Positions 18,772-27,851 of a DNA stretch of 64,000 nucleotides are shown here, in pieces; the stretch's first letter is position 1; the number at the start of each line of letters is the position of its first letter. The translations under genes were made by a program, and so were the position numbers. Source of the DNA: CAZHOV01 sp964534315 (lineage in GTDB: Bacteria > Bacteroidota > Bacteroidia > Chitinophagales > Saprospiraceae); NCBI GenBank assembly GCA_964534315.1, contig CAZHOV010000004.1, positions 14,781-78,780 of the forward strand, read 5' to 3'. Below the pieces are notes generated by a model. That model was not told the DNA's origin. It saw only the letters and a list, made by a program, of their open reading frames with translations, and did not search any database.

Positions 18772-18954
18772 GATTCAACAGTTATTTAGTTATTTAATAC
18801 ATCGTAGATTCTATTCCGAATAAAATCTACTTCTGGATAATTTCAATTGAAAAGTGCTAATTACGACCTCGAAAATTGTTTGAAATTTAAGGCGGTTCTT
18901 AAGGGTTACATTCTGTCCCTTAATTTGAAGTTAAGGTAACCTAGATTCGGTTGT
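18772..18954 (-). promoter_or_regulatory. leader of the accessory cluster with stem-loops
   Basis: The region upstream of the first cluster gene has a 12-bp inverted repeat with one mismatch at 18804-18830 (GTAGATTCTATT pairing with AATAAAATCTAC) and a 7-bp repeat TTAAGGG / CCCTTAA at 18899-18923. These could be an operator or an RNA leader structure. No clear TTTG/TAnnTTTG promoter was found on the minus strand here, so the exact promoter is unknown. Confidence 0.35.
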
Positions 18955-19134
18955 ATGGACTTGTATGAAAGAAAAAAAAGAATTGTAGCCTCGTTTACTT
19001 TTTCCTGGGAAATTATAGATGAGAATGATGAGGACGTTCATGTCCAAGGTAGGAACTTTGATGCTAGCAAAGAAGAGAATGGAGATTCTCGGGTGACGAA
19101 GAGGTTTCGTCTTAAAGGTAGAAAAGGTCAATAA
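18955..19134 (+). CDS. possible small protein (59 aa)
   Basis: An ATG-started frame encodes 59 residues, charged and with no membrane segment (begins MDLYERKKRIVASFTFSWEI, ends RFRLKGRKGQ). Its composition looks more like a real cytosolic protein than the reverse-strand frame at the same place. No good ribosome binding site is seen and no family is recognised. It is divergent from the accessory cluster. It may well be spurious. Confidence 0.25.
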   Translation: MDLYERKKRIVASFTFSWEIIDENDEDVHVQGRNFDASKEENGDSRVTKRFRLKGRKGQ

Positions 19135-19611
19135 ATCAATTAATGGGTGCGGATAGATTTCCTTTTGAAAATCAAGGATACAGATAGATTGTTATGTTTC
19201 TAATAAGCCAAAACTTACCTTAATTTATATCTCTGTTTTTCCGAAAATAAAGGTTTTAATCACCAATTAGACAAAGAAGTTGTTTAAAGTAATTTCGCTG
19301 GACTGCAGGATAAGCATTGAGCACATTGACTTCAGCTATTTTTCGTCCCGTACTTTCCATGTAAGAAACCTGCCTGGCTATTGCCAAAGGCAAACAGGCG
19401 GAGCAGCGGCGGGTGGAGCGGAAAGTGGTGATTTATTAAATCGTAGGTTCAGACGAGGACGTCTGAACGAGCAGAGTCGTTTTATCATTTTCCTTGTCCT
19501 ATGGTTGTCTCCTGGTTTCCTAACTCCTAAAACCTACCAGCTAAGACTTAAATCCAAATTTCCGGATTTCCTATCTTCCGGATTTCCCACTTTCCTACTC
19601 TCCCATTTTCC
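19135..19611. other. intergenic region with structured elements, no gene seen
   Basis: No convincing gene. At 19370-19397 a nested hairpin is visible (GCCTG ... TTGCC aaa GGCAA ... CAGGC), followed by a G/C-rich stretch. At 19447-19468 there is a perfect 9-bp stem with a 4-nt loop (GTTCAGACG agga CGTCTGAAC). An open frame on the plus strand here has low-complexity Ala/Gly/Arg composition and is likely spurious. The hairpins may be repeats or terminator-like elements beyond the end of the lptD gene. Confidence 0.4.
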
Positions 19612-22353
19612 CTAAAACTGCCCAAAGGCATCGACCTGGTTTTTCTCGATCGGGATATTGATGAAGTCGAGGGAGCCGGGTTTGACGCGTATGAAGAAGG
19701 CAAACGTACCCCGCTGGGGTTGGGTGGAGATCCCCATTTCCCAGCAGTGCAAGTCACGGCTGAAGGAAAAATCGGGATAGGTGAGGCGCTGATTCCGAAA
19801 ATCATAACCAATATTACCGATCCGGACATTCCATTTTGGGGAGAGGCGGACACTCTGGATGCTCAAACTCAAAGAGTGAGTGGACACGAAAGTCGTATCT
19901 TTTCCCTGATTAAAGTCAAATTCGCGGCGAAAGGCGAGGGTATGGGACAGTCGCATGCCATTAATAATGTCAAGTAATTCATTTTTTGGAGGGGCAGGGC
20001 TGTCCTTTTCTTCTCCGTCTTCCTTATCCCGTTTCTTTTTTCCTTTATTAAAATTATCAATAATATTCTGCAACTTACTTACGGTCAGATTGGAGTTGAA
20101 CCGGAAAGTCGCATTTTCGAAGCGCAAAGGGCGACGATCTCCGTTCCAGGCTAGTACGTTTTCACGGTTGCCTTCTTCATCTAAAGAATACGGGTCAAAA
20201 CTAGCCCTGAATTGAAAATTAGTTACCTTCCAGAAAATATCAGTAGTTCCGCTTATGCTTACCCTACTAAATTGAAAAGAATCGGCCGCAAAATTATAGG
20301 AGCCATTAATATTTACGTTTCGTAGCAGCGAAAGCTTATTGAAGGAAGAATCCCGTTTGGAAAAGGTCTTGGCCTCAAATAGGTTATTAAACCCATAGGT
20401 CAGCCGCATCTGTTGCCCGTTTCCGGTTGGTCGGGACAATCCGGAAACAGAGGGAAAAATTGAGCGTTCTTCAAAACGCTCGTCTTCGGTAAGGCTGGGA
20501 TCAGAGCTGGTTTGAACGGTTTCAAAATATCCCCATCTCGGATCGGTATAATCCGGCTCAAAAGTAAACCCGATATTGGGTTTAATCGTATGCCGGATCC
20601 CCCTGAGCCAGCCCTTCTTAAATTGAGCAGTACCAAATATTTGGGTAAAAATGCTGATCCCCAAATCATAGCGCCGAAACGATTTAAAGCGGTTTACCAG
20701 TGTATCCGAAAACGTTCCGTAGGTCGTGTCATTAACCACCATTATTTCTCCGTTTACGGTATCTCTCGACACCTCTTCTATTCCAAGCGTAGGGTCAAAA
20801 ACGCCCTGTCTCACCCGGAAATACCAATCTTCATCGTAGTTGAACCTCGGTGTTACCGTAAGAAATTTTAAAAACTTCAGGGAAGCGTCGGTAGAAATGG
20901 AGTGGGTAGCTCCAAATTCGGCGTCTCTAAGAGTTTGCTCGGTAAATAATAAAGAATCGACCGTATTAAACTGGTTAAATGCGCGGGCGTCATAGTCAAA
21001 GGCGATACGCTCATACCAACGCTCTTTAGATCCGACCTTGTTCCTTCGTTTAAAAGGATAAATATTTTGCATTTGAAGGTCGATATTGGGGAAATTGACG
21101 GTCACTTCCCTTGATCGGGTATTTTGAGAGTGGGTCAAGCTGGTGTTAAGGGTAAACGGACTATTTGGGAAGTTTCTGGTAAAGGTCATATTAGAACTCA
21201 ACTGATTGTTCAGAACCGCCTCAGCGTTATTATCGTTGAGCTGCTGATCGTTATTGATCTGTATATCTACCCCTCCTCCAAAGGTATTATAAGGATGTGC
21301 TTTGGAACCTTGCTGATGATTCCATTGAATGGTAAATGACTCTTCTTCCCGTATCTCAGTTGAATTCGGAAACTCTGATCGCCGATTGGAGTACCGCAAA
21401 AATAAACTTCCGTTGTACTTGTAACGCTTGACATATCTTGGCCTGACGGCAACCCGGAATGTACCCCGCGTATAGGCATCGAAAAGGACCTCCACATCTG
21501 CCTTTTCACCCAATGGTGTATAGTAACCAATATTTCTCAGACCAAATCCAAGTTCTCTGGACCGTTCGTAATCTCTTGGAAAGACCAGCCCTGCCGTTTT
21601 CCCTTCCGTAATCGGAAAAAAACCAAAAGGCAATACAACCGGAGTGGGTACATCTGCAATTTGTAAATTGGAGGGTCCGATAATTACGACCTTATTAGGA
21701 ACTACCTTCTGCTTACTACTCATAATTCCAAAGTGCGGATGATCCAGATTACAAGTGGTAACGAGGGCATTTTTACTGAAAATGACATCTTCATTACTAT
21801 CCTTTCCCCCTTTACCGATATACTTTGCTTTTTGGGCATGTACGTACAGATCGCCTTCCTGGGAGGTTGCTTCATAGACAATTCCTTTCGAAGTTGTAAA
21901 GTCATATTGTAATTTATCGGCGACAAATCCCTGATCCTGGTCTTTAAAATCCGGCATTCCTGACAGGCGACCACTACTATCTCTAAAGGGTTCTGCGATC
22001 ACTGAATTACTTTTTAGGTCAACGATGATATGGCCGGCTTCCAGGTTAATCGTTTGATATTTTAAGTAGGCTTTTCCATATAGGTACACTTTTTGCTCTA
22101 CAACATCGAAAAGCATAGAGTCCTCGGCACCATAATCTACCTGGGCTTCAAATGCATCATCGGCATATTCTACGTTATCAGGTAGGATAAGGGTATCGCG
22201 GAGAGCGGTATCAATTGGAAGGCTATCTTGTACAGGTGGCAGTGTATCGAGAGGAGGTGGCGGCGGCAGGGTGTCCGGTTGGGTGGACTGACCAAGCGCG
22301 ATGATACAACCAAAAAGGGAAACTATTGATAATATATAATTTAATTGAATCAA
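19612..22353 (-). CDS. lptD: LptD-like LPS-assembly outer membrane protein
   Basis: 913 residues. The signal peptide (LSIVSLFGCIIALGQ) is followed by a Pro-rich linker, then an OstA-like beta-jellyroll (about 60-200: VYLYGKAYLKYQTINLEAGHIIVDLKSN) and a long beta-barrel with many alternating Tyr/Phe strands. The stretch around GPSNLQIADVPTPVVLPFGFFP is typical of Bacteroidota LptD-like proteins (the Pro-rich lumen gate region). In the outer membrane LptD inserts lipopolysaccharide delivered by the Lpt bridge. The gene is divergent from the amidase gene, and an LptF/G-type permease occurs at 61080-62669. Confidence in the family is high; the exact assignment rests on layout. Confidence 0.85.
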   Translation of the reverse strand: MIQLNYILSIVSLFGCIIALGQSTQPDTLPPPPPLDTLPPVQDSLPIDTALRDTLILPDNVEYADDAFEAQVDYGAEDSMLFDVVEQKVYLYGKAYLKYQTINLEAGHIIVDLKSNSVIAEPFRDSSGRLSGMPDFKDQDQGFVADKLQYDFTTSKGIVYEATSQEGDLYVHAQKAKYIGKGGKDSNEDVIFSKNALVTTCNLDHPHFGIMSSKQKVVPNKVVIIGPSNLQIADVPTPVVLPFGFFPITEGKTAGLVFPRDYERSRELGFGLRNIGYYTPLGEKADVEVLFDAYTRGTFRVAVRPRYVKRYKYNGSLFLRYSNRRSEFPNSTEIREEESFTIQWNHQQGSKAHPYNTFGGGVDIQINNDQQLNDNNAEAVLNNQLSSNMTFTRNFPNSPFTLNTSLTHSQNTRSREVTVNFPNIDLQMQNIYPFKRRNKVGSKERWYERIAFDYDARAFNQFNTVDSLLFTEQTLRDAEFGATHSISTDASLKFLKFLTVTPRFNYDEDWYFRVRQGVFDPTLGIEEVSRDTVNGEIMVVNDTTYGTFSDTLVNRFKSFRRYDLGISIFTQIFGTAQFKKGWLRGIRHTIKPNIGFTFEPDYTDPRWGYFETVQTSSDPSLTEDERFEERSIFPSVSGLSRPTGNGQQMRLTYGFNNLFEAKTFSKRDSSFNKLSLLRNVNINGSYNFAADSFQFSRVSISGTTDIFWKVTNFQFRASFDPYSLDEEGNRENVLAWNGDRRPLRFENATFRFNSNLTVSKLQNIIDNFNKGKKKRDKEDGEEKDSPAPPKNELLDIINGMRLSHTLAFRREFDFNQGKDTTFVSTHSLSLSIQSVRLSPKWNVRIGNIGYDFRNQRLTYPDFSFSRDLHCWEMGISTQPQRGTFAFFIRVKPGSLDFINIPIEKNQVDAFGQF

Positions 22354-22585
22354 ATACAGTTTACTGTTTGAATTTACTTTTATATTTTTGATGTCAGTTC
22401 TGTTAAATGCAAATTATTGCATCATTTTTTACCTTACTTCATCAAATGTTTTGATGAATTCAAAAAAAGTTATAACTTCAAAAACTACGAGTGAATTATC
22501 CCGCGCTAAGTTTCAATTTTAAAATAAGATTTCAGCAACTGTTTCTGCTGGAATTCATTAGGAACACTTAAATCAAATCCAAGCT

Positions 22586-23971
22586 ATGGTGAGCGTTTAT
22601 GTATGGTTAACGACTTTATTGTGCTTTTTGCCGTCTTCCGTTTTTTACTTTAACAATTCTTTTAGTAATCCGCCCATTCCTAAAGAAATTGTTAACGCTA
22701 CCCCGACTGCCTGCCAACAGCATACTTGTGCCTTACATCACCACGCTGCACAACAACAAAATCGCATTGCCTTTGGAGAGGATTTGGGCAAATATATTAA
22801 AGAAACCGTAATCCGCAACAACTCTTACAAAATTCAAACCATTGTTATCGATCCGGGTCACGGTGGTAAGGATCCCGGATGCCTGGGAACCTTTACCCAG
22901 GAAAAGGATATTGCCCTAAATATCTCCCTCAAATTAGGCAAAGCGATCAAAGAATTATATCCTCACATAAATGTTATTTATACCCGTTCTACCGACGTAT
23001 TCATCCCGCTTTATAAAAGAGCTTCCATCGCCAACCAGAATGATGCAGACCTTTTTATGTCGGTACATTGCAATTTCTCCGAGCTGTCCAACCTTACCGT
23101 TGGTACCGAGACATATATTATGGGATTGCACACAGCCAACTACAACCTGAATGTCGCTAAACGCGAAAACAGATCTATTCTTTTGGAAGAAGACTATAAA
23201 GAAAACTACGGCGGTTATGACCCTAATTCACCTGAGGGGCACATCATCCTCTCCATGTTTCAAAATACGTTTCTGGAACAAAGCATTTTATTTGCCGAGA
23301 AGGTGGAATCTACTTTTCGTAAAAAATCCAACCGTGAAAGCAGGGGAGTCAAACAAGCGGGTTTTGCTGTTTTAAAAGGGACAACTATGCCCAGCGTACT
23401 AATCGAAACCGGTTTTCTGAGCAATCTTGAAGAGGAGCGCTTTCTATCCTCTGACAGAGGTCAGCGAACCATCGCAAACTCTATCACCGGCGCTTTTGTA
23501 GCCTACAAACGCGGAGTAGAACGCGAACCCTTGACGAATGAAGAACCAGCTAAAAAACTGGAAAAAGAAGAAATCCCCTTCCTTTCTGCTATTCCGACTC
23601 CTTCAAGCGGAAAACCTCCTAAAAAGCAAAAAGCTTCCAACTCAACCTCCCAAAAGCAACAAATTAGCCCGCCACCTTCCTATACAGCTGCCCCCATTCG
23701 CTATAAAGTCCAACTTCTTGTTTCCGATGCTCCCGTACAAACTGACCAAGCCAATTGGAAAAAACTGGATTATCTGGTCGAAATAAAAATGGAAAATGAC
23801 CTGTACAAGTACCTGGCAACCGGGTTTCGCAGTTATGAAGAAGCATCAAAGGCTAAAAAGGAACTCCGATCGGTAGGATTTGACCAGGCATTTATTGTAG
23901 CCTACAAAAAAGGTAAGCGTATTCCTATCGATCAGGCCCGAAAAACAGAAAAAGATCTTTCCGGTTCTTGA
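22586..23971 (+). CDS. N-acetylmuramoyl-L-alanine amidase with C-terminal SPOR-like domain
   Basis: 461 residues. A hydrophobic N-terminus serves for export. Residues about 92-310 are an Amidase_3 domain: TIVIDPGHGGKDPG (zinc His), the Glu of QEKDIAL, SVHCN (zinc His) and PSVLIETGFLSN (catalytic Glu). The domain has the usual Bacteroidota insertion. After a Pro/Ser/Lys linker (about 315-370) the last 80 residues (IRYKVQLLVSDAPVQTD onward) match a SPOR-like peptidoglycan-binding fold. The enzyme cleaves the peptide from MurNAc during cell separation or remodelling. The MCE gene follows by 116 bp, an arrangement common in this phylum. Confidence 0.93.
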   Translation: MVSVYVWLTTLLCFLPSSVFYFNNSFSNPPIPKEIVNATPTACQQHTCALHHHAAQQQNRIAFGEDLGKYIKETVIRNNSYKIQTIVIDPGHGGKDPGCLGTFTQEKDIALNISLKLGKAIKELYPHINVIYTRSTDVFIPLYKRASIANQNDADLFMSVHCNFSELSNLTVGTETYIMGLHTANYNLNVAKRENRSILLEEDYKENYGGYDPNSPEGHIILSMFQNTFLEQSILFAEKVESTFRKKSNRESRGVKQAGFAVLKGTTMPSVLIETGFLSNLEEERFLSSDRGQRTIANSITGAFVAYKRGVEREPLTNEEPAKKLEKEEIPFLSAIPTPSSGKPPKKQKASNSTSQKQQISPPPSYTAAPIRYKVQLLVSDAPVQTDQANWKKLDYLVEIKMENDLYKYLATGFRSYEEASKAKKELRSVGFDQAFIVAYKKGKRIPIDQARKTEKDLSGS

Positions 23972-24087
23972 TGGTTAAGAGATTAAATTTGGTTTCTATT
24001 AGAACAAATTCCCATTTTTTTCCGTTTTTTGCCCTACAATTTGAAGTAGATGCTTCAACTTGATTGTCCATTTAATAAAAACTTAAT

Positions 24088-25128
24088 ATGTCAAACGAAA
24101 CCAAAATCGGAATCTTAGCGGTTGTTGCTATTGCGGCCCTCATATGGGGATACCAATTTCTAAAAGGCCAGAATATCCTAAGCGCTTCCCGAACGCTATA
24201 TGCAAAATATACAGATGTTGATATGCTCAAATCTTCGAATCCGGTTTTATTACACGGGCTGGAAGCAGGCGTCGTCACAGAAGTCCAATTTAAAGACAAA
24301 AGCATGGATACGATCCTGGTAGCTATGCGCCTGGATAAAGGTATTAATGTTCCCAATAATGCCGTAGCAGTCATCGTCGACCAAGGTATGATGGGCGGTA
24401 AAGCAGTTGAGCTAATATTAGGGGTTCCCTGCGATGATAAATTCCCGTGTCCTACCAAAGAGAACTATGTTCGCGGAGAAACGCAGAGCTATCTTAAATC
24501 TATTCTGGGTTCTCCTAAAGAGCTAAATCCCTACTTCAAGGAAATCGCCGACGGTCTGGGCATTATCCTGGACACGATTGGTTCGAAAGTAGATATTTCA
24601 AGCGATGATAAAGGACTGGGTAAAACCATCAACGATTTTCAACAAACCCTCGCCAATCTGAATGCCGCTACCCGGTCTTTAGAAAATCTACTCAACTCCT
24701 CTTCCAGAAATATCGATGCCATCACCGAAAATCTCGCTGCTGTGACCGGCAACCTTAAAGGAAGCAATACCGACATTCAAGACCTCTTCGGCAATGCCGC
24801 CGACTTCACCGGCAACCTTAAAGAAATAGAACTGAAAGAAACCATTTCTTCCCTGAATACCACAGTAGAGCAGCTTGGCGTTGTACTCGACTCCGTCTCT
24901 ACCACCTTCTCTAACCTCAATACCCTTACTTCTGACCTGAACAATGGTGAAGGTACTGTTGGACAATTACTTACTGACGAGGCACTATACTTCAACCTCA
25001 ATGAGGCTCTCGTCCGGATGGATTCCCTCTTTACCGATATTCAGCAACATCCCTACATTTACAGCCCGCTAAAAAAACGAAAACGCGTACTCCGCTACAG
25101 GAGGAAAGATGCGGAAGAAGGGAGATGA
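24088..25128 (+). CDS. MCE/MlaD family lipid-transport protein
   Basis: 346 residues. One N-terminal membrane helix (IGILAVVAIAALIWGYQFL) anchors it in the inner membrane. The MCE domain follows (about 38-115: LYAKYTDVDMLKSSNPVLLHGLEAGVV, then VIVDQGMMGGKAVEL). The rest is a long helical region with repeated LNTTVEQL / NLKGSN patterns that probably forms a tube or needle across the periplasm. MCE proteins bind phospholipids with an ATPase/permease pair; no such pair is next to it here. A short octamer repeat starts just after the stop codon. Confidence 0.9.
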   Translation: MSNETKIGILAVVAIAALIWGYQFLKGQNILSASRTLYAKYTDVDMLKSSNPVLLHGLEAGVVTEVQFKDKSMDTILVAMRLDKGINVPNNAVAVIVDQGMMGGKAVELILGVPCDDKFPCPTKENYVRGETQSYLKSILGSPKELNPYFKEIADGLGIILDTIGSKVDISSDDKGLGKTINDFQQTLANLNAATRSLENLLNSSSRNIDAITENLAAVTGNLKGSNTDIQDLFGNAADFTGNLKEIELKETISSLNTTVEQLGVVLDSVSTTFSNLNTLTSDLNNGEGTVGQLLTDEALYFNLNEALVRMDSLFTDIQQHPYIYSPLKKRKRVLRYRRKDAEEGR

Positions 25129-25131
25129 TGG

Positions 25132-25160
25132 GGCAACGGGGCAGCGGGACAGCGGGGCGT
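25132..25160. repeat. short octamer repeat (CGGnnCAG type)
   Basis: Directly after the MCE gene stop the sequence reads as roughly three degenerate 8-bp units (CGGGGCAG, CGGGACAG, CGGGGCG). The same octamer pattern occurs at 51730-51873 and 63906-63951. Confidence 0.5.
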
Positions 25161-25278
25161 TTAGGAATTAGAGATTAGGAAAGAAAAGAAAAGAAAATTT
25201 TCGTCACTACTGGACTACGATATGACGCCTTAACAAAATTGAAATTTTCAACAATATTTCCTAAACAATCACTCAACT

Positions 25279-25833
25279 ATGCCCTCACCCAAACACATAC
25301 GGAAATACTATGAAACGCACGGCGTTGAGGGGTACTATGAGCAATTTGGAGACCAATATGAAAATCCACACTTTCCCCATGTAAGGCAATTATTAATCAA
25401 CAATAAATCCCGTATTGATTATACCAACGTTTTAGACCTCGGATGCGGAGGCGGAGAGGTGACCAATGTCTTGCAGGAATTGGGATATTCGGAAATGAAA
25501 GGGATAGACCCTTTCACCAAATCATTGTATGAATCTCAAACCAATTGTGGTTGTCTTTCCTGGTCGTTTGAAGATATCATCAGTAAGGGGATTAAAGGGG
25601 AATTTTCAAGTATTATTTGCAGTTTTGCCATGCATCTGCTCCCTGAGAAACAATTATTTCCGCTTTGTTATCAATTGTTTAAAGCTACTAATCAGTTGGT
25701 AATTATCACGCCCCATAAACGACCGGTATTGGAGAGCATTCCTCAGATACTCCTGGATTTTGAGGATTTTGTATTGACTTCAAAAGAAAAAAAAGTGCGC
25801 TTAAAGGCATATAAAACTACATTTGTATATTAG
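25279..25833 (+). CDS. class I SAM-dependent methyltransferase
   Basis: 184 residues, cytosolic. Motif I is clear (VLDLGCGGGEVTNVL, about residues 52-66) followed by an acidic loop GIDPFTKS and the motif IV region SIICSFAMHLLPEKQL. The acceptor substrate cannot be deduced. The N-terminus (IRKYYETHGVEGYYEQFGD) resembles that of small Bacteroidota methyltransferases acting on small molecules or cell-wall precursors, but this is a guess. It stands 88 bp before proC, in the same direction. Confidence 0.85.
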   Translation: MPSPKHIRKYYETHGVEGYYEQFGDQYENPHFPHVRQLLINNKSRIDYTNVLDLGCGGGEVTNVLQELGYSEMKGIDPFTKSLYESQTNCGCLSWSFEDIISKGIKGEFSSIICSFAMHLLPEKQLFPLCYQLFKATNQLVIITPHKRPVLESIPQILLDFEDFVLTSKEKKVRLKAYKTTFVY

Positions 25834-25921
25834 TGAAAGGTAACGTAAAGCAAGCGTATTCTTCTGAAAATTGGAGTTTTCAGGAAGCAACTTCGCTCAA
25901 TGATAAATTTAACACACACTC

Positions 25922-26731
25922 ATGAAGGTATTAATTATTGGAGGAGGGAATATGGGCCTTACCTATGCCCGGAGTTTCCTGAGATCACATATTGCCACCA
26001 AGGAAAATATGATGATCCTCGAAAAATCTGCCGGAAAAGCCGAAGAGCTATCACAAAAGGGAATTGGCACGGTCTATGGCACGCCAGATACGTGTATCAA
26101 GCCGGCGGATCTGATCATTTTAGCGGTAAAACCTCAAGATACGCCCGCTTTGTTTGAAACGCTCCGCCCTTTGGTCGATCCCGAACAGGTATTTCTATCT
26201 ATCATGGCGGGAGTAAAGATGCAGACCATTAAGGAGTCGCTCGGAGTACGAAAAGTAATCCGAGCCATGCCCAACCTACCTGCTCAAACCGGTATGGGCA
26301 TGACGGCTTTTACCTCTTCTGATGAAGTCACCAGAATCGAACTGGTCATGGTTCAAAATCTGATTAATACAACCGGCAAATCCATCTATGTTGAAAATGA
26401 AGCTGCCATAGATGCAGCAACAGCTATCTCCGGAAGTGGACCTGCTTACGTATTTTACTTTATGGATGCGCTTATTCAGGCAGCTCAATCTATGGGGTTT
26501 TCCGAATCGGAAGCCGAACTCCTGGTCAGCCAAACCTTCAAAGGAGCAGTTGACCTGTATGCTAATGCAGACCTCACCTGCGAGAACTGGATCCAACGAG
26601 TTGCTTCTAAAGGCGGAACAACGGAAGCCGCTATCGCCTCCTTTCTAGAAAATGAAGTCCATCAGGATATTATCGACGGAGCGAAAGCGGCTATGGACAG
26701 GGCTATTGAGCTGGGTAAAAGCGATAAATAA
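25922..26731 (+). CDS. proC: pyrroline-5-carboxylate reductase
   Basis: 269 residues, the normal length. The N-terminal Rossmann motif VLIIGGGNMGLTYA binds NAD(P)H. The C-terminal dimer and substrate region carries SGSGPAYVFYFMDAL and SKGGTTEAAIASF, both conserved in ProC. It reduces 1-pyrroline-5-carboxylate to L-proline in the cytosol, the last step of proline synthesis. The following DinB-like gene starts 31 bp downstream and may share its transcript. Confidence 0.97.
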   Translation: MKVLIIGGGNMGLTYARSFLRSHIATKENMMILEKSAGKAEELSQKGIGTVYGTPDTCIKPADLIILAVKPQDTPALFETLRPLVDPEQVFLSIMAGVKMQTIKESLGVRKVIRAMPNLPAQTGMGMTAFTSSDEVTRIELVMVQNLINTTGKSIYVENEAAIDAATAISGSGPAYVFYFMDALIQAAQSMGFSESEAELLVSQTFKGAVDLYANADLTCENWIQRVASKGGTTEAAIASFLENEVHQDIIDGAKAAMDRAIELGKSDK

Positions 26732-26762
26732 CCGCAAAAAAAGTAGATCAACACAGCAACAT

Positions 26763-27275
26763 ATGAATGAACAGAATACAAACCCGTTTTTTAACTTATT
26801 TATGGAGGAAATCAAGCGTCGGCTATTTGAAGAGAGCCTGCCCCGTTTGCACAAATGTCTGGGGCTCCTTTCTGAACAAGAGATCTGGCACCGGCCTAAT
26901 TACGAAACAGTAAGTGCCGGCAATCTAATCCTCCACCTTTGCGGAAATGCCCGGCAATGGATTCTTGCCGGGCTCTGCGGCCAGCCTGATACCCGACAGC
27001 GACAAAAAGAGTTTGACGAAAAGGGTCCAATTTCCACTGAAAAATTGATCAACGAACTGAATATCTTGGAAAGAGAACTCCAAAAAGCTTTAGACCAGAT
27101 ACAACCACAACACCTTTTGAAGCAATACGAGGTTCAAATCTTTAAAGAAAACGGGATCAGCATCTTAGTGCATGTTGTAGAGCACTTTTCCTACCATGTG
27201 GGGCAGGTAACGTATATCGTAAAATCATTGAAAAATATAGATACGAAATATTATGGTGGGCATGATCTGGGGTAA
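26763..27275 (+). CDS. DinB-like / DUF1572 family protein
   Basis: 170 residues from the ATG at 26763. An in-frame extension upstream would overlap proC and is rejected. It is helical: the N-terminal helix EEIKRRLFEESLPRLHKCL is followed by NLILHLCGNARQWILAG and VHVVEHFSYHVGQVTYI. The His positions (LHLCGN, EHFSYH) match the metal site of the DinB four-helix fold. Family members are thought to act in thiol or damage metabolism as metal-dependent transferases; the substrate here is unknown. Confidence 0.8.
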   Translation: MNEQNTNPFFNLFMEEIKRRLFEESLPRLHKCLGLLSEQEIWHRPNYETVSAGNLILHLCGNARQWILAGLCGQPDTRQRQKEFDEKGPISTEKLINELNILERELQKALDQIQPQHLLKQYEVQIFKENGISILVHVVEHFSYHVGQVTYIVKSLKNIDTKYYGGHDLG

Positions 27276-27358
27276 GGCTATCTCAACTAAAATGGCATAA
27301 GGGTGACTTCCTTCAGTAAGCCTTTTAAAAACTAGCTAAGCAAAAATTGAAAAATCGT

Positions 27359-27402
27359 GAATCATCCCGTCTTGCATATGGTAATCCGAAACGGGATGAT
27401 TC
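27359..27402. terminator. bidirectional hairpin between convergent genes
   Basis: A perfect 12-bp stem (GAATCATCCCGT / ACGGGATGATTC) with a 20-nt loop lies between the convergent DinB-like and DUF3276 genes. Its arm contains the ATCCCGT core shared with hairpins near 50851 and 51117 and with a half element at 62721. Confidence 0.6.
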
Positions 27403-27425
27403 CTATTTATTGCTTGACGTCTATT

Positions 27426-27851
27426 TTACCAGGAAATATCGTCTTCCGAATCTATTTTGGTCTCTTCATATGAAGACCCTTGGTCTTTATCTTCATTGTC
27501 ATTATTATTGTCATTGTAATGGTCATCTCCCTCTTCTTGTCTTTTTGCTTCCCATTCTTCGTGTTTCTTGGTGTACTCGTCATAATCGTAGTCGGGCATC
27601 AACTCAGTCTTTACATGATCAATCGTCTCTTCTAAAGCACTAAGAAAGCGATTAAAATCTTCTTTGTAAAGGAATAACTTGTGTCGCTCATAGCCTTGGC
27701 CATTAAACTTTTTAGTACTTTCCGTCAAAGTAAGATAATAATCGTCTCCCTTCGTTTGGCGAACATCAAAGAAATAAGTCCTTCTTCTGCCAGCCCGAAC
27801 TTTTTTGGAAAAAACACTCTCAAATCTCCTAGAATTTCTCTCGTTATCCAC
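27426..27851 (-). CDS. DUF3276 / PUR-alpha-like nucleic acid-binding protein
   Basis: 141 residues. The N-terminal part (VFSKKVRAGRRRTYFFDVRQ, DDYYLTLTES, ERHKLFLYKEDFNRFLSAL) fits the DUF3276 family of Bacteroidota, which has a PUR-alpha-like fold that binds single-stranded DNA or RNA. The C-terminal 45 residues are acidic and repetitive (Asp/Glu/Asn-rich) and likely disordered. A good promoter lies 87 bp upstream (27938-27967). Confidence 0.88.
   Translation of the reverse strand: MDNERNSRRFESVFSKKVRAGRRRTYFFDVRQTKGDDYYLTLTESTKKFNGQGYERHKLFLYKEDFNRFLSALEETIDHVKTELMPDYDYDEYTKKHEEWEAKRQEEGDDHYNDNNNDNEDKDQGSSYEETKIDSEDDISW

Noticed and set aside
18931..19131. Minus-strand 66-residue frame in the region upstream of the accessory block
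   Set aside because: Opposite strand of a frame with more protein-like composition; no recognisable feature or start signal.
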